A stretch of DNA of 64,000 nt from Clostridia bacterium (lineage in GTDB: Bacteria; Bacillota; Clostridia; Oscillospirales; Acutalibacteraceae). This document shows positions 44,841 to 52,827 of this stretch, in pieces (the first letter of the stretch is position 1; each line of letters opens with the position of its first letter). The stretch spans positions 1 through 64,000 of the forward strand of contig JAFWYB010000038.1 of the NCBI GenBank assembly GCA_017517865.1. The letters run 5' to 3'. Below the pieces are notes generated by a model, which was not told the DNA's origin, searched no databases, and saw nothing but the letters and a program-made list of their open reading frames with translations. Both the position numbers and the translations under genes were made by a program.

Positions 44841-46034
44841 ATGAAAATGAAAGAGGTTACCGAAAAGACGAATTTGACTGAAAGAGCCATAAGACTTTAT
44901 ATCGAAAACGGTTTGATTACCCCTTCTTTCAATGAATCTTATTCAGGAAGAAGAAATATAGATTTTTCTTCGGACGATGTTGAAAAGCTTAAAAGAATTT
45001 CTGTTCTGAGGAAGGCAGGCTTTTCAATTGCGCAGATAAAGCTAATGCAGTCTGAACCTGAAAAGTGTAAAGAAGTATTGGAAAGATTTATTGATAAAAC
45101 TAAAAGGCGCATAGAAACGGACGGTGAAATTTTATCTTGCATTACGCCGTTGCTTTCTTGTGAAAAGCTCGATATAGAACAAATCAGCCTGAGCCTTGAC
45201 CAACCTGTTATGAATGAAAAGGAGCTGCCCGCCGAGGACAGTGAGATTCCGCTTAAGCAAAAAACAGTACGAATATTGTTTATGTCTCTGGGTGTAGTTG
45301 GCTTTGTGGTTGCTGCAGTCTGCTTTGCTATGCAGCTGAGAGTTGAAATTCCGGATATCGGTGAATACCTTTATCCGAGGTACAATGTAATTTATATTTT
45401 GCTCTATCTCACGACTCTTTTTGTGCCTGTAATGATTGTTCTGCTGAACAGAAAGAAAAAGATATGCAGCGACAAAAGGAATATAATAAAAACGTTTATT
45501 TGCACAGCTCTTTTGGGCGTATATTCTTTCTGTACGTTTTTTACATTCTGCTTGGCTGTGATTTCCTGTTATTCAAATCCCGAAAGCTTAGTGGTGTCGC
45601 ACACAAGAAACGAGAAAAACTATATGGTTTTCGATGCCGACGGTGCCGAAGAGGTGTTATCTGAATTTTTACCTGAGGAACTGCCCGAAGCGGAGAATCT
45701 TAAATATGAATATTACTACAAAGAATACGGTGTTTCACATGAGCCTCCGCTTACACGGGTGTTTATTGAAATGCAGCTTGATGAGATGAGCTTTAATCAA
45801 ACGGTTGAGTATTACAAGGCGTTTCAGCCTTCAGACAGTACTTGTGAGCCCCGTGAAGAAAAGAAAAGGGAGTGGACGGTTGTTTATTACCGTGAGGAAT
45901 ATGAGCGTCCGCCTACAAACTATACCCCAATATTTGCATATAACGAAAAAGAAAGCAAGGTGCGCCTTATGTGCGAATACGGAAGGGACAGCATAAAGGG
46001 CGCGTACGATTGGACTGATATATATAAGTGGTAA
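44841..46034 (+). CDS. membrane-bound MerR-family regulator
   Basis: The 397-residue protein has an N-terminal MerR winged helix (MKEVTEKTNLTERAIRLYIE, then RNIDFSSDDVEKLKRISVLR, residues 3-70). A helical segment follows, then at least three membrane segments (about residues 153-175, 188-210 and 222-245). A C-terminal domain of about 140 residues is predicted outside the membrane. AAAAGGAGG precedes the ATG at 44841. The gene is preceded by a MerR-type promoter, which implies autoregulation. The signal is unknown and no Cys pair typical of metal sensing is seen in the DNA-binding head. Confidence 0.8.
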   Translation: MKMKEVTEKTNLTERAIRLYIENGLITPSFNESYSGRRNIDFSSDDVEKLKRISVLRKAGFSIAQIKLMQSEPEKCKEVLERFIDKTKRRIETDGEILSCITPLLSCEKLDIEQISLSLDQPVMNEKELPAEDSEIPLKQKTVRILFMSLGVVGFVVAAVCFAMQLRVEIPDIGEYLYPRYNVIYILLYLTTLFVPVMIVLLNRKKKICSDKRNIIKTFICTALLGVYSFCTFFTFCLAVISCYSNPESLVVSHTRNEKNYMVFDADGAEEVLSEFLPEELPEAENLKYEYYYKEYGVSHEPPLTRVFIEMQLDEMSFNQTVEYYKAFQPSDSTCEPREEKKREWTVVYYREEYERPPTNYTPIFAYNEKESKVRLMCEYGRDSIKGAYDWTDIYKW

Positions 46035-46040
46035 CGCTAT

Positions 46041-46085
46041 AAAAAAGCAGAACGGTTGATTTTACTTCAACCGTTCTCTTTTTAT
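46041..46085 (+). terminator. terminator of the membrane MerR gene
   Basis: AGAACGGTTGA-TTTTACT-TCAACCGTTCT followed by CTTTTTAT. Confidence 0.85.
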
Positions 46086-46108
46086 GTATTACATTTAACC
46101 CGACAGCT

Positions 46109-46191
46109 ATTTCACGGCAGAGCCATTTCACACGCCGTCAGGCGTATTTCACATCCGCGAAGCGGATATTTCACGCAAAGCTCAGCTTTGC
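46109..46191. repeat. array of short hairpins separated by ATTTCAC
   Basis: ATTTCAC occurs four times (46109, 46125, 46146, 46168). Each is followed by a small inverted repeat: GGC-AGA-GCC, ACGCC-GTCA-GGCGT, ATCCGC-GAA-GCGGAT, then GCAAAGC-TCA-GCTTTGC. The array ends at the base before the spo0A stop codon. It is a non-coding repeat of a kind I recall from Clostridia intergenic regions; mobility or function is unknown. Confidence 0.65.
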
Positions 46192-46192
46192 C

Positions 46193-46963
46193 TTAGCCTG
46201 CCTTCATCGAAAGCCTGAGCTTATCGCTTATCATTGCAATAAACTCCGAGTTAGTGGGCTTGCCGCGTGAATTCTGAATAGTGTATCCGAAATAAGAGGA
46301 TAAGACGTCAACGTCGCCTCTGTCCCACGCAACCTCAATGGCATGACGGATAGCTCTTTCTACTCTTGAGGGTGTTGTGTGGTTGGTCTTTGCAACGGTT
46401 GGGTAAAGCAGCTTTGTTACCGCATGCATAAGCTCGGGGTCTTTTACCGTGAGCACTATCGACTGTCGGAGATACTGGTAGCCTTTTATGTGGGCCGGTA
46501 CGCCGATTTCACGCATAACATCTGAAATAGTCACCTCAAGGTCGTTGCTTTGCTGTGATTTTGTCAGCTCATTTTCACCTGCGCTCTGCCATCCTGCAAG
46601 CTCGGAAAGCCTTTGGGCGAGTACATTGAGTTCAAAGGGCTTTAGAAAATAGTAATCTGCACCGGCATTCAGAAGCACCTGCTCAAAGCGGGGATTGTCA
46701 ACAGCAGACATAAGAGCTATAACGGGACGCTTTTCGAGTTGAGTTTCTTTAAGCTGAGTGAGCACTCCGAGAGCATCAACCCTCGGCATAAAAGCATCCA
46801 TAAGAACAACATCGGGACTGAGCTGCTTTATGGAATCAATAATTTTTGAACCGTCCTTGGCTACGGTTTTTACATCGAAGCCGTAAGATGACAAAAAGGT
46901 TGCGCAGTGATTGGCAAAGTCGTTGCCTTCCTGCGCAAGCATAACGCGGGTACGCTTGGTCAT
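46193..46963 (-). CDS. spo0A: sporulation response regulator Spo0A
   Basis: The 256-residue protein is the master regulator of endospore formation. The receiver domain has VVLMDAFMP with Asp56 as the phosphorylation site and FLKPFE with the conserved Lys. The C-terminal DNA-binding domain ends with the diagnostic [19 protein letters not shown]. The acidic pair normally near residues 10-12 is Gln-Glu instead of Asp-Asp. The ATG at 46963 follows AAGGAGG; the frame extends further upstream without a site. A TGTCGAA 0A-like box lies upstream. spoIVB, its usual neighbour, is not adjacent; the next gene upstream is a signal-peptidase-like gene. Confidence 0.95.
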   Translation of the reverse strand: MTKRTRVMLAQEGNDFANHCATFLSSYGFDVKTVAKDGSKIIDSIKQLSPDVVLMDAFMPRVDALGVLTQLKETQLEKRPVIALMSAVDNPRFEQVLLNAGADYYFLKPFELNVLAQRLSELAGWQSAGENELTKSQQSNDLEVTISDVMREIGVPAHIKGYQYLRQSIVLTVKDPELMHAVTKLLYPTVAKTNHTTPSRVERAIRHAIEVAWDRGDVDVLSSYFGYTIQNSRGKPTNSEFIAMISDKLRLSMKAG

Positions 46964-47002
46964 AAATATCCTCCTTAATATGTGTAAAATCATCACTGTG
47001 AC

Positions 47003-47031
47003 ATAATATCACAAAGAAGGAGAATATGCAA
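47003..47031 (-). promoter_or_regulatory. promoter of spo0A
   Basis: Minus strand TTGCAT (47031-47026), a 17 bp spacer and TATTAT (47008-47003), 40 bp upstream of the start. Confidence 0.5.
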
Positions 47032-47040
47032 TCAGAAAAA

Positions 47041-47047
47041 TGTCGAA
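47041..47047 (-). promoter_or_regulatory. candidate 0A box upstream of spo0A
   Basis: TGTCGAA on the plus strand (TTCGACA on the minus strand) matches the Spo0A binding consensus TGNCGAA. It lies ten bases upstream of the -35 element, a place where Spo0A~P could activate its own gene. Confidence 0.45.
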
Positions 47048-47129
47048 AAGTCAAAAAAATTTCCGCTTATTTATCATTTTTGTTTCAGAATGACAAATGT
47101 ATTCTGTGATTTGTTAAATCTAAGATGTG

Positions 47130-47158
47130 AAAAAAGCTCCCGAAAACTACGGGAGCTT
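47130..47158 (-). terminator. terminator of the signal-peptidase-like gene
   Basis: AAGCTCCCG/CGGGAGCTT with a 7 nt loop. On the minus strand it is followed by TTTTTTCAC. Confidence 0.8.
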
Positions 47159-47174
47159 CTGATGCTTTTTGTAA

Positions 47175-48536
47175 TTATCCGTGTGACTTGAATGAAAAAT
47201 GCTCTTCAAGAGTTTCCTCGTCGTCCTCGTCCTCGTCAAAGGTAAAGTTGTCGGTATCAGCGTTTTTGTTCTTTTTTGACTTTCCGGTGAAAACAAAAAG
47301 GATAAGAGCGATTGCGGCAATAACAATATGTGCACCTATAACGAGAAGAAAGTTATCCTTTATAGCAGATACGAGAGAGCCTACTGACGGATAAATTCTT
47401 GTCACCTTGCCGTATATATCTGTGTTTCTGAGTCTTACGGGTCCGTCAGAGTTGTCTCCGGTGGTGATTTCCGAACCCTCTGCGAAGGTCTTTATCGCAA
47501 AGCCGAACTGCTTGTCTGCGGTTTTGTAGAAGGCGAAAACATCACCGTTTGTTACCCCAGCCTTTTCTGCAACCAAAAGGTCGCCCTCGTTTATACCCAC
47601 AAGGGTATCCGTACTGCTGACGGTGTAGAAATAATATTTATCACTGAGGGGAAGACCTGTGTCAACCTTGAGAACTACCTGCACAGCCGTTACCGCAAGA
47701 GCTGAAATAAGGGTGAGAAGAAGCAGCAGTAAAAGTGATATTTTGAGTATACCGCCCTTTTGGGGCTCATCCTTTTCCTGCTCATCTGCCTTTAAGTCAA
47801 AAGCGTCTTCCTCTTTTTCTTTTGTTTCGGGCTCTGTGCTGTAGGTGTATTCGTCGGGCTCAAAGCTTTGCTCTTTTTCTACTGCTTCTTTTACGAAGCT
47901 TTCAGTTTCATCTGGCTTTTCTTCAACGGCCGTTTCCTTTTCGGATTCATAAAGAGGGGCAGGCTCATAAGGAGCTGCCGGCTCAGAGAAGCTTTCCTCA
48001 ATCTGTTCCGCGGCCTTTTTACCTCTTCTCTTTTTTCTGTGTCTGCCTGAGCCGAGGTCTGTATCGTCATCGTCCTCGTCAGACATAACTCTCATATATT
48101 CGTCAAAGAGCTCTGATCTCTCGGGGGTTATGACAAGCTCGGGCTTTTCCTGCTTTTTAGGCTCGGCAACAGCAGCAGAGGGAGTCTGCGGAATTTCCTT
48201 TTCGGCAGCGGTGACGGGCTTTACAGGCTTGAAATGAGAAGGTCTTGGCTTTACCGGTACTCTGCGCGGCTTGGGTACCTCGTCGTCGGGAGAAGCGGGC
48301 TTGCCGAAGTTTTTTATGAAATCGGAAATATCCTCGCTCAGATCTGCTAAGGCCGGTTCTGAGGATAAGCTTTCTTCTCTGAAAAATTCCTCGGTCTGTG
48401 CCTTCACTGTTTCTGTGTTGTCAAAAGCCGAAAAGTCTATTGCCGAAGCGGTATCCTTGATAACATTCTGAGATGCTACCGATTTATCGTATGAATTGTT
48501 AAGCTCATTCAGGCTTTTAGGTCTGTAGCTCGCCAC
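47175..48536 (-). CDS. signal peptidase I-like (S26) protein with long acidic N-terminus, probably inactive
   Basis: The 453-residue protein has about 250 residues rich in Glu, Pro, Lys and Ser, a membrane helix (ISLLLLLLLTLISALAVTAV), an S26-like domain and a second helix near the C-terminus. The S26 domain retains the strand pattern INEGDLLVAE, GDVFAFYK, TGDNSDGPV and YGKVTRIYP of SipW-type peptidases. At the place of the catalytic Ser motif (SGSM) it reads SSTD, and at the His or Lys base (usually a THR or HR segment) it reads AIKTF. I therefore expect no peptidase activity. I chose a GTG at 48536 (nine bases from AAAGGAAG); GTG at 48545 overlaps that site. Confidence 0.6.
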   Translation of the reverse strand: MASYRPKSLNELNNSYDKSVASQNVIKDTASAIDFSAFDNTETVKAQTEEFFREESLSSEPALADLSEDISDFIKNFGKPASPDDEVPKPRRVPVKPRPSHFKPVKPVTAAEKEIPQTPSAAVAEPKKQEKPELVITPERSELFDEYMRVMSDEDDDDTDLGSGRHRKKRRGKKAAEQIEESFSEPAAPYEPAPLYESEKETAVEEKPDETESFVKEAVEKEQSFEPDEYTYSTEPETKEKEEDAFDLKADEQEKDEPQKGGILKISLLLLLLLTLISALAVTAVQVVLKVDTGLPLSDKYYFYTVSSTDTLVGINEGDLLVAEKAGVTNGDVFAFYKTADKQFGFAIKTFAEGSEITTGDNSDGPVRLRNTDIYGKVTRIYPSVGSLVSAIKDNFLLVIGAHIVIAAIALILFVFTGKSKKNKNADTDNFTFDEDEDDEETLEEHFSFKSHG

Positions 48537-48564
48537 TGATATCACTTCCTTTGCTCTGGGTCAA

Positions 48565-48990
48565 TTACTGGATTCCTTTTTCGAGAATAACATCAATCAT
48601 ATCGCCTATGCTCTTGAGGTTTTTCATAATTGTAATGTTTTCTGTTCTGATTTCAACAGAATTTTCCTTTGCCCGGCGAAGGATGGATGCGGCCTCCTCC
48701 TTTGCCTGGTTGATGATATCGTTTGCTCTTACCTGAGCATCAGCCTTAACCTTTTCAATTGTGAGTGTGAGCTTGTCGAAAACATCCTTGATAACCTCAT
48801 TCTGATTATCCTCGTTGATTGTGAAGCATACGCCCTGGTTTTCATAGTCAGCCTTGAGCTTTTCGTACTTTGCTTCCATTTCCTCGCCCCAGGCAACGGC
48901 ATTTTCATATTCGCTCTGAAGCATTTCTATATATTTTGTAACCTCTTCAACGCTGTAGCCGTTTTCTTCAATGTTAAAATTAACTGACAT
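48565..48990 (-). CDS. DivIVA-like coiled-coil protein
   Basis: The 141-residue protein has the DivIVA N-terminal motif GYSVEEVTKYIEMLQSEYEN (like GYxxxEVDxFL) and a long coiled coil (about residues 30-135). DivIVA proteins bind negatively curved membrane at poles and septa and recruit division or sporulation factors. AATGAGGTG precedes the ATG at 48990. It ends 29 bp upstream of the signal-peptidase-like start on the same strand, so the two are probably cotranscribed. Confidence 0.75.
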   Translation of the reverse strand: MSVNFNIEENGYSVEEVTKYIEMLQSEYENAVAWGEEMEAKYEKLKADYENQGVCFTINEDNQNEVIKDVFDKLTLTIEKVKADAQVRANDIINQAKEEAASILRRAKENSVEIRTENITIMKNLKSIGDMIDVILEKGIQ

Positions 48991-49034
48991 ATTTTTCACC
49001 TCATTAAATATTAGCAAATACTTATTCACTCAAA

Positions 49035-49063
49035 ATTATACATTATCGTTTGTCAAAATTCAA
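49035..49063 (-). promoter_or_regulatory. promoter of the DivIVA-like operon
   Basis: Minus strand TTGAAT (49063-49058), a 17 bp spacer and TATAAT (49040-49035), 44 bp upstream of the start. Confidence 0.65.
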
Positions 49064-49236
49064 CCGTATTCACACAATTTTTACACCATAAAAATAATTT
49101 CCGCTTTTTTGCAGTTGAGTGCACAGCCCGTATTTACATTGTATATTTTTTAAACATTTTAGATATAAAAAGACTTTTTCTTTTGCTCGTTTTATGTTAT
49201 ACTCTTGTATATGTGACTCAGTAAAAGGGGGATTAT

Positions 49237-49806
49237 ATGAAAACAGCAGGTATAATATTTGCGGGTGCTCTTTCACTGTTTGCCGCTGCAGAGGCTGCTG
49301 CAAGCAAGGGAAATCTGAAGGGCGAGCCGGATGTGCTTCTTATTCTCGGCTGCAGGGTAAGAGGTGAGCAGGCAGAAGAAACGCTTACGATGAGAATCGA
49401 AAGGGCGGCGGATTTTCTTAAGGAAAACAAAAACACCGTTGCCGTGGCCTGCGGCGGTATTGTTCATAAGGACCAGTATAAAAGCGAGGCTCAGGTTATA
49501 TGTGATGAGCTGGTTAAAAGAGGTGTGGAAAAAGAGCGAATTGTAATTGAGGATAAATCAAAGACAACGGCGCAGAATTTCATAAACGCCAAAAAGCTTT
49601 TGAATCTTGACGGAAAAAAGGTAGCCTTCCTTTCAAGTGAATTTCACCTTATGAGAGCTTCAATGATAGCAAAAATATGTAATCTTGAGTGTGAAACCGT
49701 TGCGGCACCGTCTCCGAAAAGGCTTCTTTTAAAAAACTACCTTAGGGAATTCTGGGCAATTCCCCTTATTATAAAGGATACAAAGGGAGAGAAGAAAAAT
49801 GGCTAA
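49237..49806 (+). CDS. YdcF/ElyC-type DUF218 protein
   Basis: The 189-residue protein has an N-terminal hydrophobic segment (residues 4-22) and the DUF218 pattern: LLILGCRV, ACGGIV, SEAQVICDELVKRGVEKERI, EDKSKTTAQNF, LSSEFHLMRA. E. coli relatives act in envelope polysaccharide metabolism or bind S-adenosylmethionine; the function here is unknown. GGGG near the start is a modest ribosome binding site. Its 3' end overlaps the SecB-like gene by 8 bp, so they are coupled. Confidence 0.8.
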   Translation: MKTAGIIFAGALSLFAAAEAAASKGNLKGEPDVLLILGCRVRGEQAEETLTMRIERAADFLKENKNTVAVACGGIVHKDQYKSEAQVICDELVKRGVEKERIVIEDKSKTTAQNFINAKKLLNLDGKKVAFLSSEFHLMRASMIAKICNLECETVAAPSPKRLLLKNYLREFWAIPLIIKDTKGEKKNG

Positions 49807-50203
49807 TACCACAATGAAGGCATATAAGGTCAGTGAAATTGCATTTACCAATAATGTAAACGGCAAGGTGGAGCTCAAGCTCAAAACCAAGGTTTCGCAT
49901 AACGTAAGATTCAACAGAGGCGGTGTCTGTGAGGCTACCCTTACCGTTGAGGTCAGAGATGAACAGAACCCCGACACAATAAGCGTAAGGGTGAAGGTTG
50001 TGGGTGCCTTTACGGTAAACCGTGAGGTTGAAAAGGAGTTTATCCACGTTGAAACCTATAAGGAGCTTTTTCCCTTTGCAAAGGCTCTTGTTACAACAAT
50101 CAGCGCCAACGCGGGAATACCGCCCATTTACGTGCAGAATATCGATATAGAAAACAAAGAGATTTATCGCTTTGATATGAATGCTGCAAAGGGGGAAATG
50201 TAA
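49799..50203 (+). CDS. SecB-like chaperone family protein
   Basis: The 134-residue protein shares with SecB the C-terminal segment ELFPFAKALVTTISANAGIP, then PIYVQNIDI, which matches the family pattern LFPYAR...G.P...L.P.NF. The beta-strand-rich N-terminal half also fits. SecB binds unfolded precursors for Sec export in Gram-negatives and is mostly absent from Gram-positives. The start overlaps the YdcF gene by 8 bp, and its stop touches the next ATG, so the three form an operon. Clostridia SecB-like proteins may act in quality control rather than export; this is inference. Confidence 0.7.
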   Translation: MANTTMKAYKVSEIAFTNNVNGKVELKLKTKVSHNVRFNRGGVCEATLTVEVRDEQNPDTISVRVKVVGAFTVNREVEKEFIHVETYKELFPFAKALVTTISANAGIPPIYVQNIDIENKEIYRFDMNAAKGEM

Positions 50204-50488
50204 ATGAGTGAGCTTCTTAAGCAGCTTAACGACGAAGAGCTTGATTTCACTGTAAAAATTACCGATACTGACGGAGTAAAGGGCAAGTATGAATTTCTCG
50301 ATATAGTGAAATACGGTGACGGTGAATATGCGGTGCTTGAGCCGGAGGACGGTGAGGGCTACGTGGATATTTTCCGCATAATAAGCGGTGATAAAGAGCA
50401 GTATGAGAGAGTGACGGACGATGCTGTGCTTGACGCGGTGTTTGAAATTTTCCGTGTGAAAAATGAAGATGAATTTGATTTTGAATAA
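50204..50488 (+). CDS. DUF1292 (YrzB-like) small acidic protein
   Basis: The 94-residue protein has the DUF1292 form: an acidic beta-rich core (FLDIVKYGDGEYAVLEPEDG) followed by YVDIFRI and a C-terminal helix (DAVLDAVFEIFRVKNEDE). Firmicutes often encode it near ruvX-mltG; here it follows a SecB-like gene directly. The ATG touches the upstream stop, and GGGGGAAATG supplies the ribosome binding site. Role unknown. Confidence 0.8.
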   Translation: MSELLKQLNDEELDFTVKITDTDGVKGKYEFLDIVKYGDGEYAVLEPEDGEGYVDIFRIISGDKEQYERVTDDAVLDAVFEIFRVKNEDEFDFE

Positions 50489-50505
50489 GATTAACAAATT
50501 GTAAG

Positions 50506-50534
50506 TTGTAAATGCGAAGGTCTTATGATATAAT
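50506..50534 (+). promoter_or_regulatory. promoter of the GH2 gene
   Basis: TTGTAA (50506-50511), a 17 bp spacer and TATAAT (50529-50534), 40 bp before the start. Confidence 0.55.
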
Positions 50535-50574
50535 TCAGAAGAAACAAAAACATAAAATACAGGAGGAAATATCA

Positions 50575-52722
50575 ATGAAAAAAGTTATATCCCTTAATCA
50601 GGAGTGGATTTTCTGCAAAGAGGGCGTAAAGGAAACTGTAAATCTTCCCCACACCTGGAACGGCCTTGACGGTCAGGGAGAGGGCGACGGTGACTATTAC
50701 AGAGGTGCCTGTACCTATACAAAAATTCTCCCCCGCTATGAGGGCAAGGTTTTTGTTGAATTCAAGGGTGCAAATGCGGTCTGCTCAGTGCTTGTCAACG
50801 GTAAAAAGGCAGGTGTACACGAGGGCGGCTATTCAACCTTCCGTTTTGAGCTTACAGATCTTCTTACCTCTCCGAAAAACTTCCTTGAGGTAACGGTTGA
50901 TAACAGTGCAAACAATAAGATTTATCCCGGCTTTGCCGATTTTACCTTCTACGGCGGACTTTACAGAGACGTAAATCTTATCTATGATGTATCCGAAACA
51001 CACTTTTCACTTACCGACGCAGGCAGTAAGGGCGTTTATGTTACCGCAAAGGCCAACGGTGATGTTGCCGTAAAGGCAATTGTAACAAATTATATAAGCG
51101 GCACGAAGGTAAAGTATGAGGTGCTTGACGCTGAGGGCAAGGTTGTAGCTTCTGCCGGAGACAGAGAAAAGCTTCACGTTGATTCACCCGTACTCTGGAA
51201 CGGTGTGAAGAATCCTTATCTTTATACCTTAAGAGCAACGCTTGTTCAGAACGGTAAGGTTATTGACGAGGTTAAGGTTCGCTTCGGCTTCAGAGATATT
51301 AAGTTTGATGCAAATGAGGGCTGCTTCCTTAACGGCGAATATATAAAGCTCAAGGGTGTTTCCCGTCATCAGGACAGAGAAACAATCGGTAACGCTCTTA
51401 CAATGGCAGAGCATACAGAGGATATAGAGCTTATAGCTTCTATGGGCGCAAACTCCATAAGACTTGCTCACTATCAGCAGAGCGAGGATTTCTATGATCT
51501 TTGCGACGAGTACGGTATGCTTATCTGGGCGGAGATTCCCGTTATTTCACGTTATAATAAAAAGGCTCAGGAAAATGCTATGAACCAGCTTGAAGAGCTT
51601 ATCAAGCAGAATATGCACCACCCCTGCATCTTCTGTTGGGGCGTTCAGAACGAAATTACAATCACAAGCGAAAACGATACGCTTATCGAGGGTATAAGAG
51701 AGCTTAACAACTACGCTAAGTTCCTTGACCCTTCAAGAGCAACAACCCAGGCACAGTTCACAATGTGCTCGCCCAAGTCACAGCTTAACAGAATTACCGA
51801 CATACTTGCATATAACCACTATTTCGGCTGGTATATGAAGACCTGCGCGGGTCTTGACGAGTGGCTTGAAAAGTTCAGAGCCGCTAACCCCGATCTCGGT
51901 ATGGGCCTTTCCGAATACGGCGCAGAGGGTGTTCTCGGCTACTTCAGCGATGACCCGGTTCAGGGCGACTACTCCGAAGGCTACCAGGCTATGTACCACG
52001 AGCATTACATCAAGACAATCAATGCCAACAAGTGGATATGGGGCTCATACGTATGGAATATGTTTGACTTCGGCTCAGCAATGAGAAACGAAGGCGGCGT
52101 CAAGGGCAGAAACAACAAGGGTCTTGTTACCTTTGACAGAAAGACAAAGAAGGATTCCTACTACCTTTATAAGGCATTCTGGTCAGACGATAAGTTTATC
52201 CACCTTGTAGGCGACAGATATCCTCTTCGCACAATCGGCGAAAAGACCTTCAAGGTATATTCAAACTGCGATAAGGTTACAATCAAGGTTAACGGCAAGC
52301 AGAAGACTGTTACTGCAGATAAGATTTTCGTCTTTGACGGTATGGAAATCGTTGAGGGTGAAAACAAGGTTGTTGTAACTGCAGGCGACCTTAAGGAAAC
52401 CTTCGTATTCGAGGGCGTTGCAGAATACCCGAGAGAGTATCAGAAGCCCGACGGTGCTGCTTCAATGGTGCGTAACTGGTTTGTTGAGAAGGACAGCACA
52501 AAGAGCGATGAATACTATTCACTTGATGATACAATCGGTGACATTCTCAAGAGTGAAGATATTCTCAGTATGGTCAAGGGTGCTGCAGGTGCTCTTCTCA
52601 AGAGTCCGCTTATGGCTGTTGTGAAGCCTCTTACTCTCAGAAAGGCTATCGGTGTTATCAAGCTTAACCCTGAAATGGTCGGCATGATTGAGGACTTCCT
52701 CGGTACAGTTAAAAAGGTATAA
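50575..52722 (+). CDS. glycoside hydrolase family 2 enzyme (beta-galactosidase/glucuronidase type)
   Basis: The 715-residue protein has the GH2 order: a jelly-roll sugar-binding domain (residues 1-155), an Ig-like domain and the TIM barrel. The acid/base Glu lies in CWGVQNEI (Glu360) and the nucleophile in LSEYGAEG (Glu447). There is no signal peptide, so it acts in the cytosol. A C-terminal tail of about 90 residues with DDTIGDILKSEDILSMV has no known role. AGGAGG precedes the ATG at 50575. The exact glycoside is not readable. It stands with other glycosidases in this window. Confidence 0.88.
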   Translation: MKKVISLNQEWIFCKEGVKETVNLPHTWNGLDGQGEGDGDYYRGACTYTKILPRYEGKVFVEFKGANAVCSVLVNGKKAGVHEGGYSTFRFELTDLLTSPKNFLEVTVDNSANNKIYPGFADFTFYGGLYRDVNLIYDVSETHFSLTDAGSKGVYVTAKANGDVAVKAIVTNYISGTKVKYEVLDAEGKVVASAGDREKLHVDSPVLWNGVKNPYLYTLRATLVQNGKVIDEVKVRFGFRDIKFDANEGCFLNGEYIKLKGVSRHQDRETIGNALTMAEHTEDIELIASMGANSIRLAHYQQSEDFYDLCDEYGMLIWAEIPVISRYNKKAQENAMNQLEELIKQNMHHPCIFCWGVQNEITITSENDTLIEGIRELNNYAKFLDPSRATTQAQFTMCSPKSQLNRITDILAYNHYFGWYMKTCAGLDEWLEKFRAANPDLGMGLSEYGAEGVLGYFSDDPVQGDYSEGYQAMYHEHYIKTINANKWIWGSYVWNMFDFGSAMRNEGGVKGRNNKGLVTFDRKTKKDSYYLYKAFWSDDKFIHLVGDRYPLRTIGEKTFKVYSNCDKVTIKVNGKQKTVTADKIFVFDGMEIVEGENKVVVTAGDLKETFVFEGVAEYPREYQKPDGAASMVRNWFVEKDSTKSDEYYSLDDTIGDILKSEDILSMVKGAAGALLKSPLMAVVKPLTLRKAIGVIKLNPEMVGMIEDFLGTVKKV

Positions 52723-52730
52723 TATAACAC

Positions 52731-52766
52731 TGGTTCCCCACTGCACTAAGCGGTGGGGAATTTATA
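52731..52766 (+). terminator. terminator of the GH2 gene
   Basis: TTCCCCAC-TGCACTAAGCG-GTGGGGAA followed by TTTATATT. Confidence 0.75.
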
Positions 52767-52795
52767 TTGACAAAATTTTTCTTGTGAAGTAAAAT
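52767..52795 (+). promoter_or_regulatory. sigma-A promoter of the EEP hydrolase gene
   Basis: TTGACA (52767-52772), a 17 bp spacer and TAAAAT (52790-52795), 32 bp before the start. Confidence 0.75.
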
Positions 52796-52827
52796 TTACC
52801 TATAACACAAAAAAGGAGAAATTTTAT

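Noticed and set aside
46109-46191. CRISPR array
   Set aside because: The constant word is only 7 bp, the variable parts are 9-17 bp hairpins and no cas gene is present.
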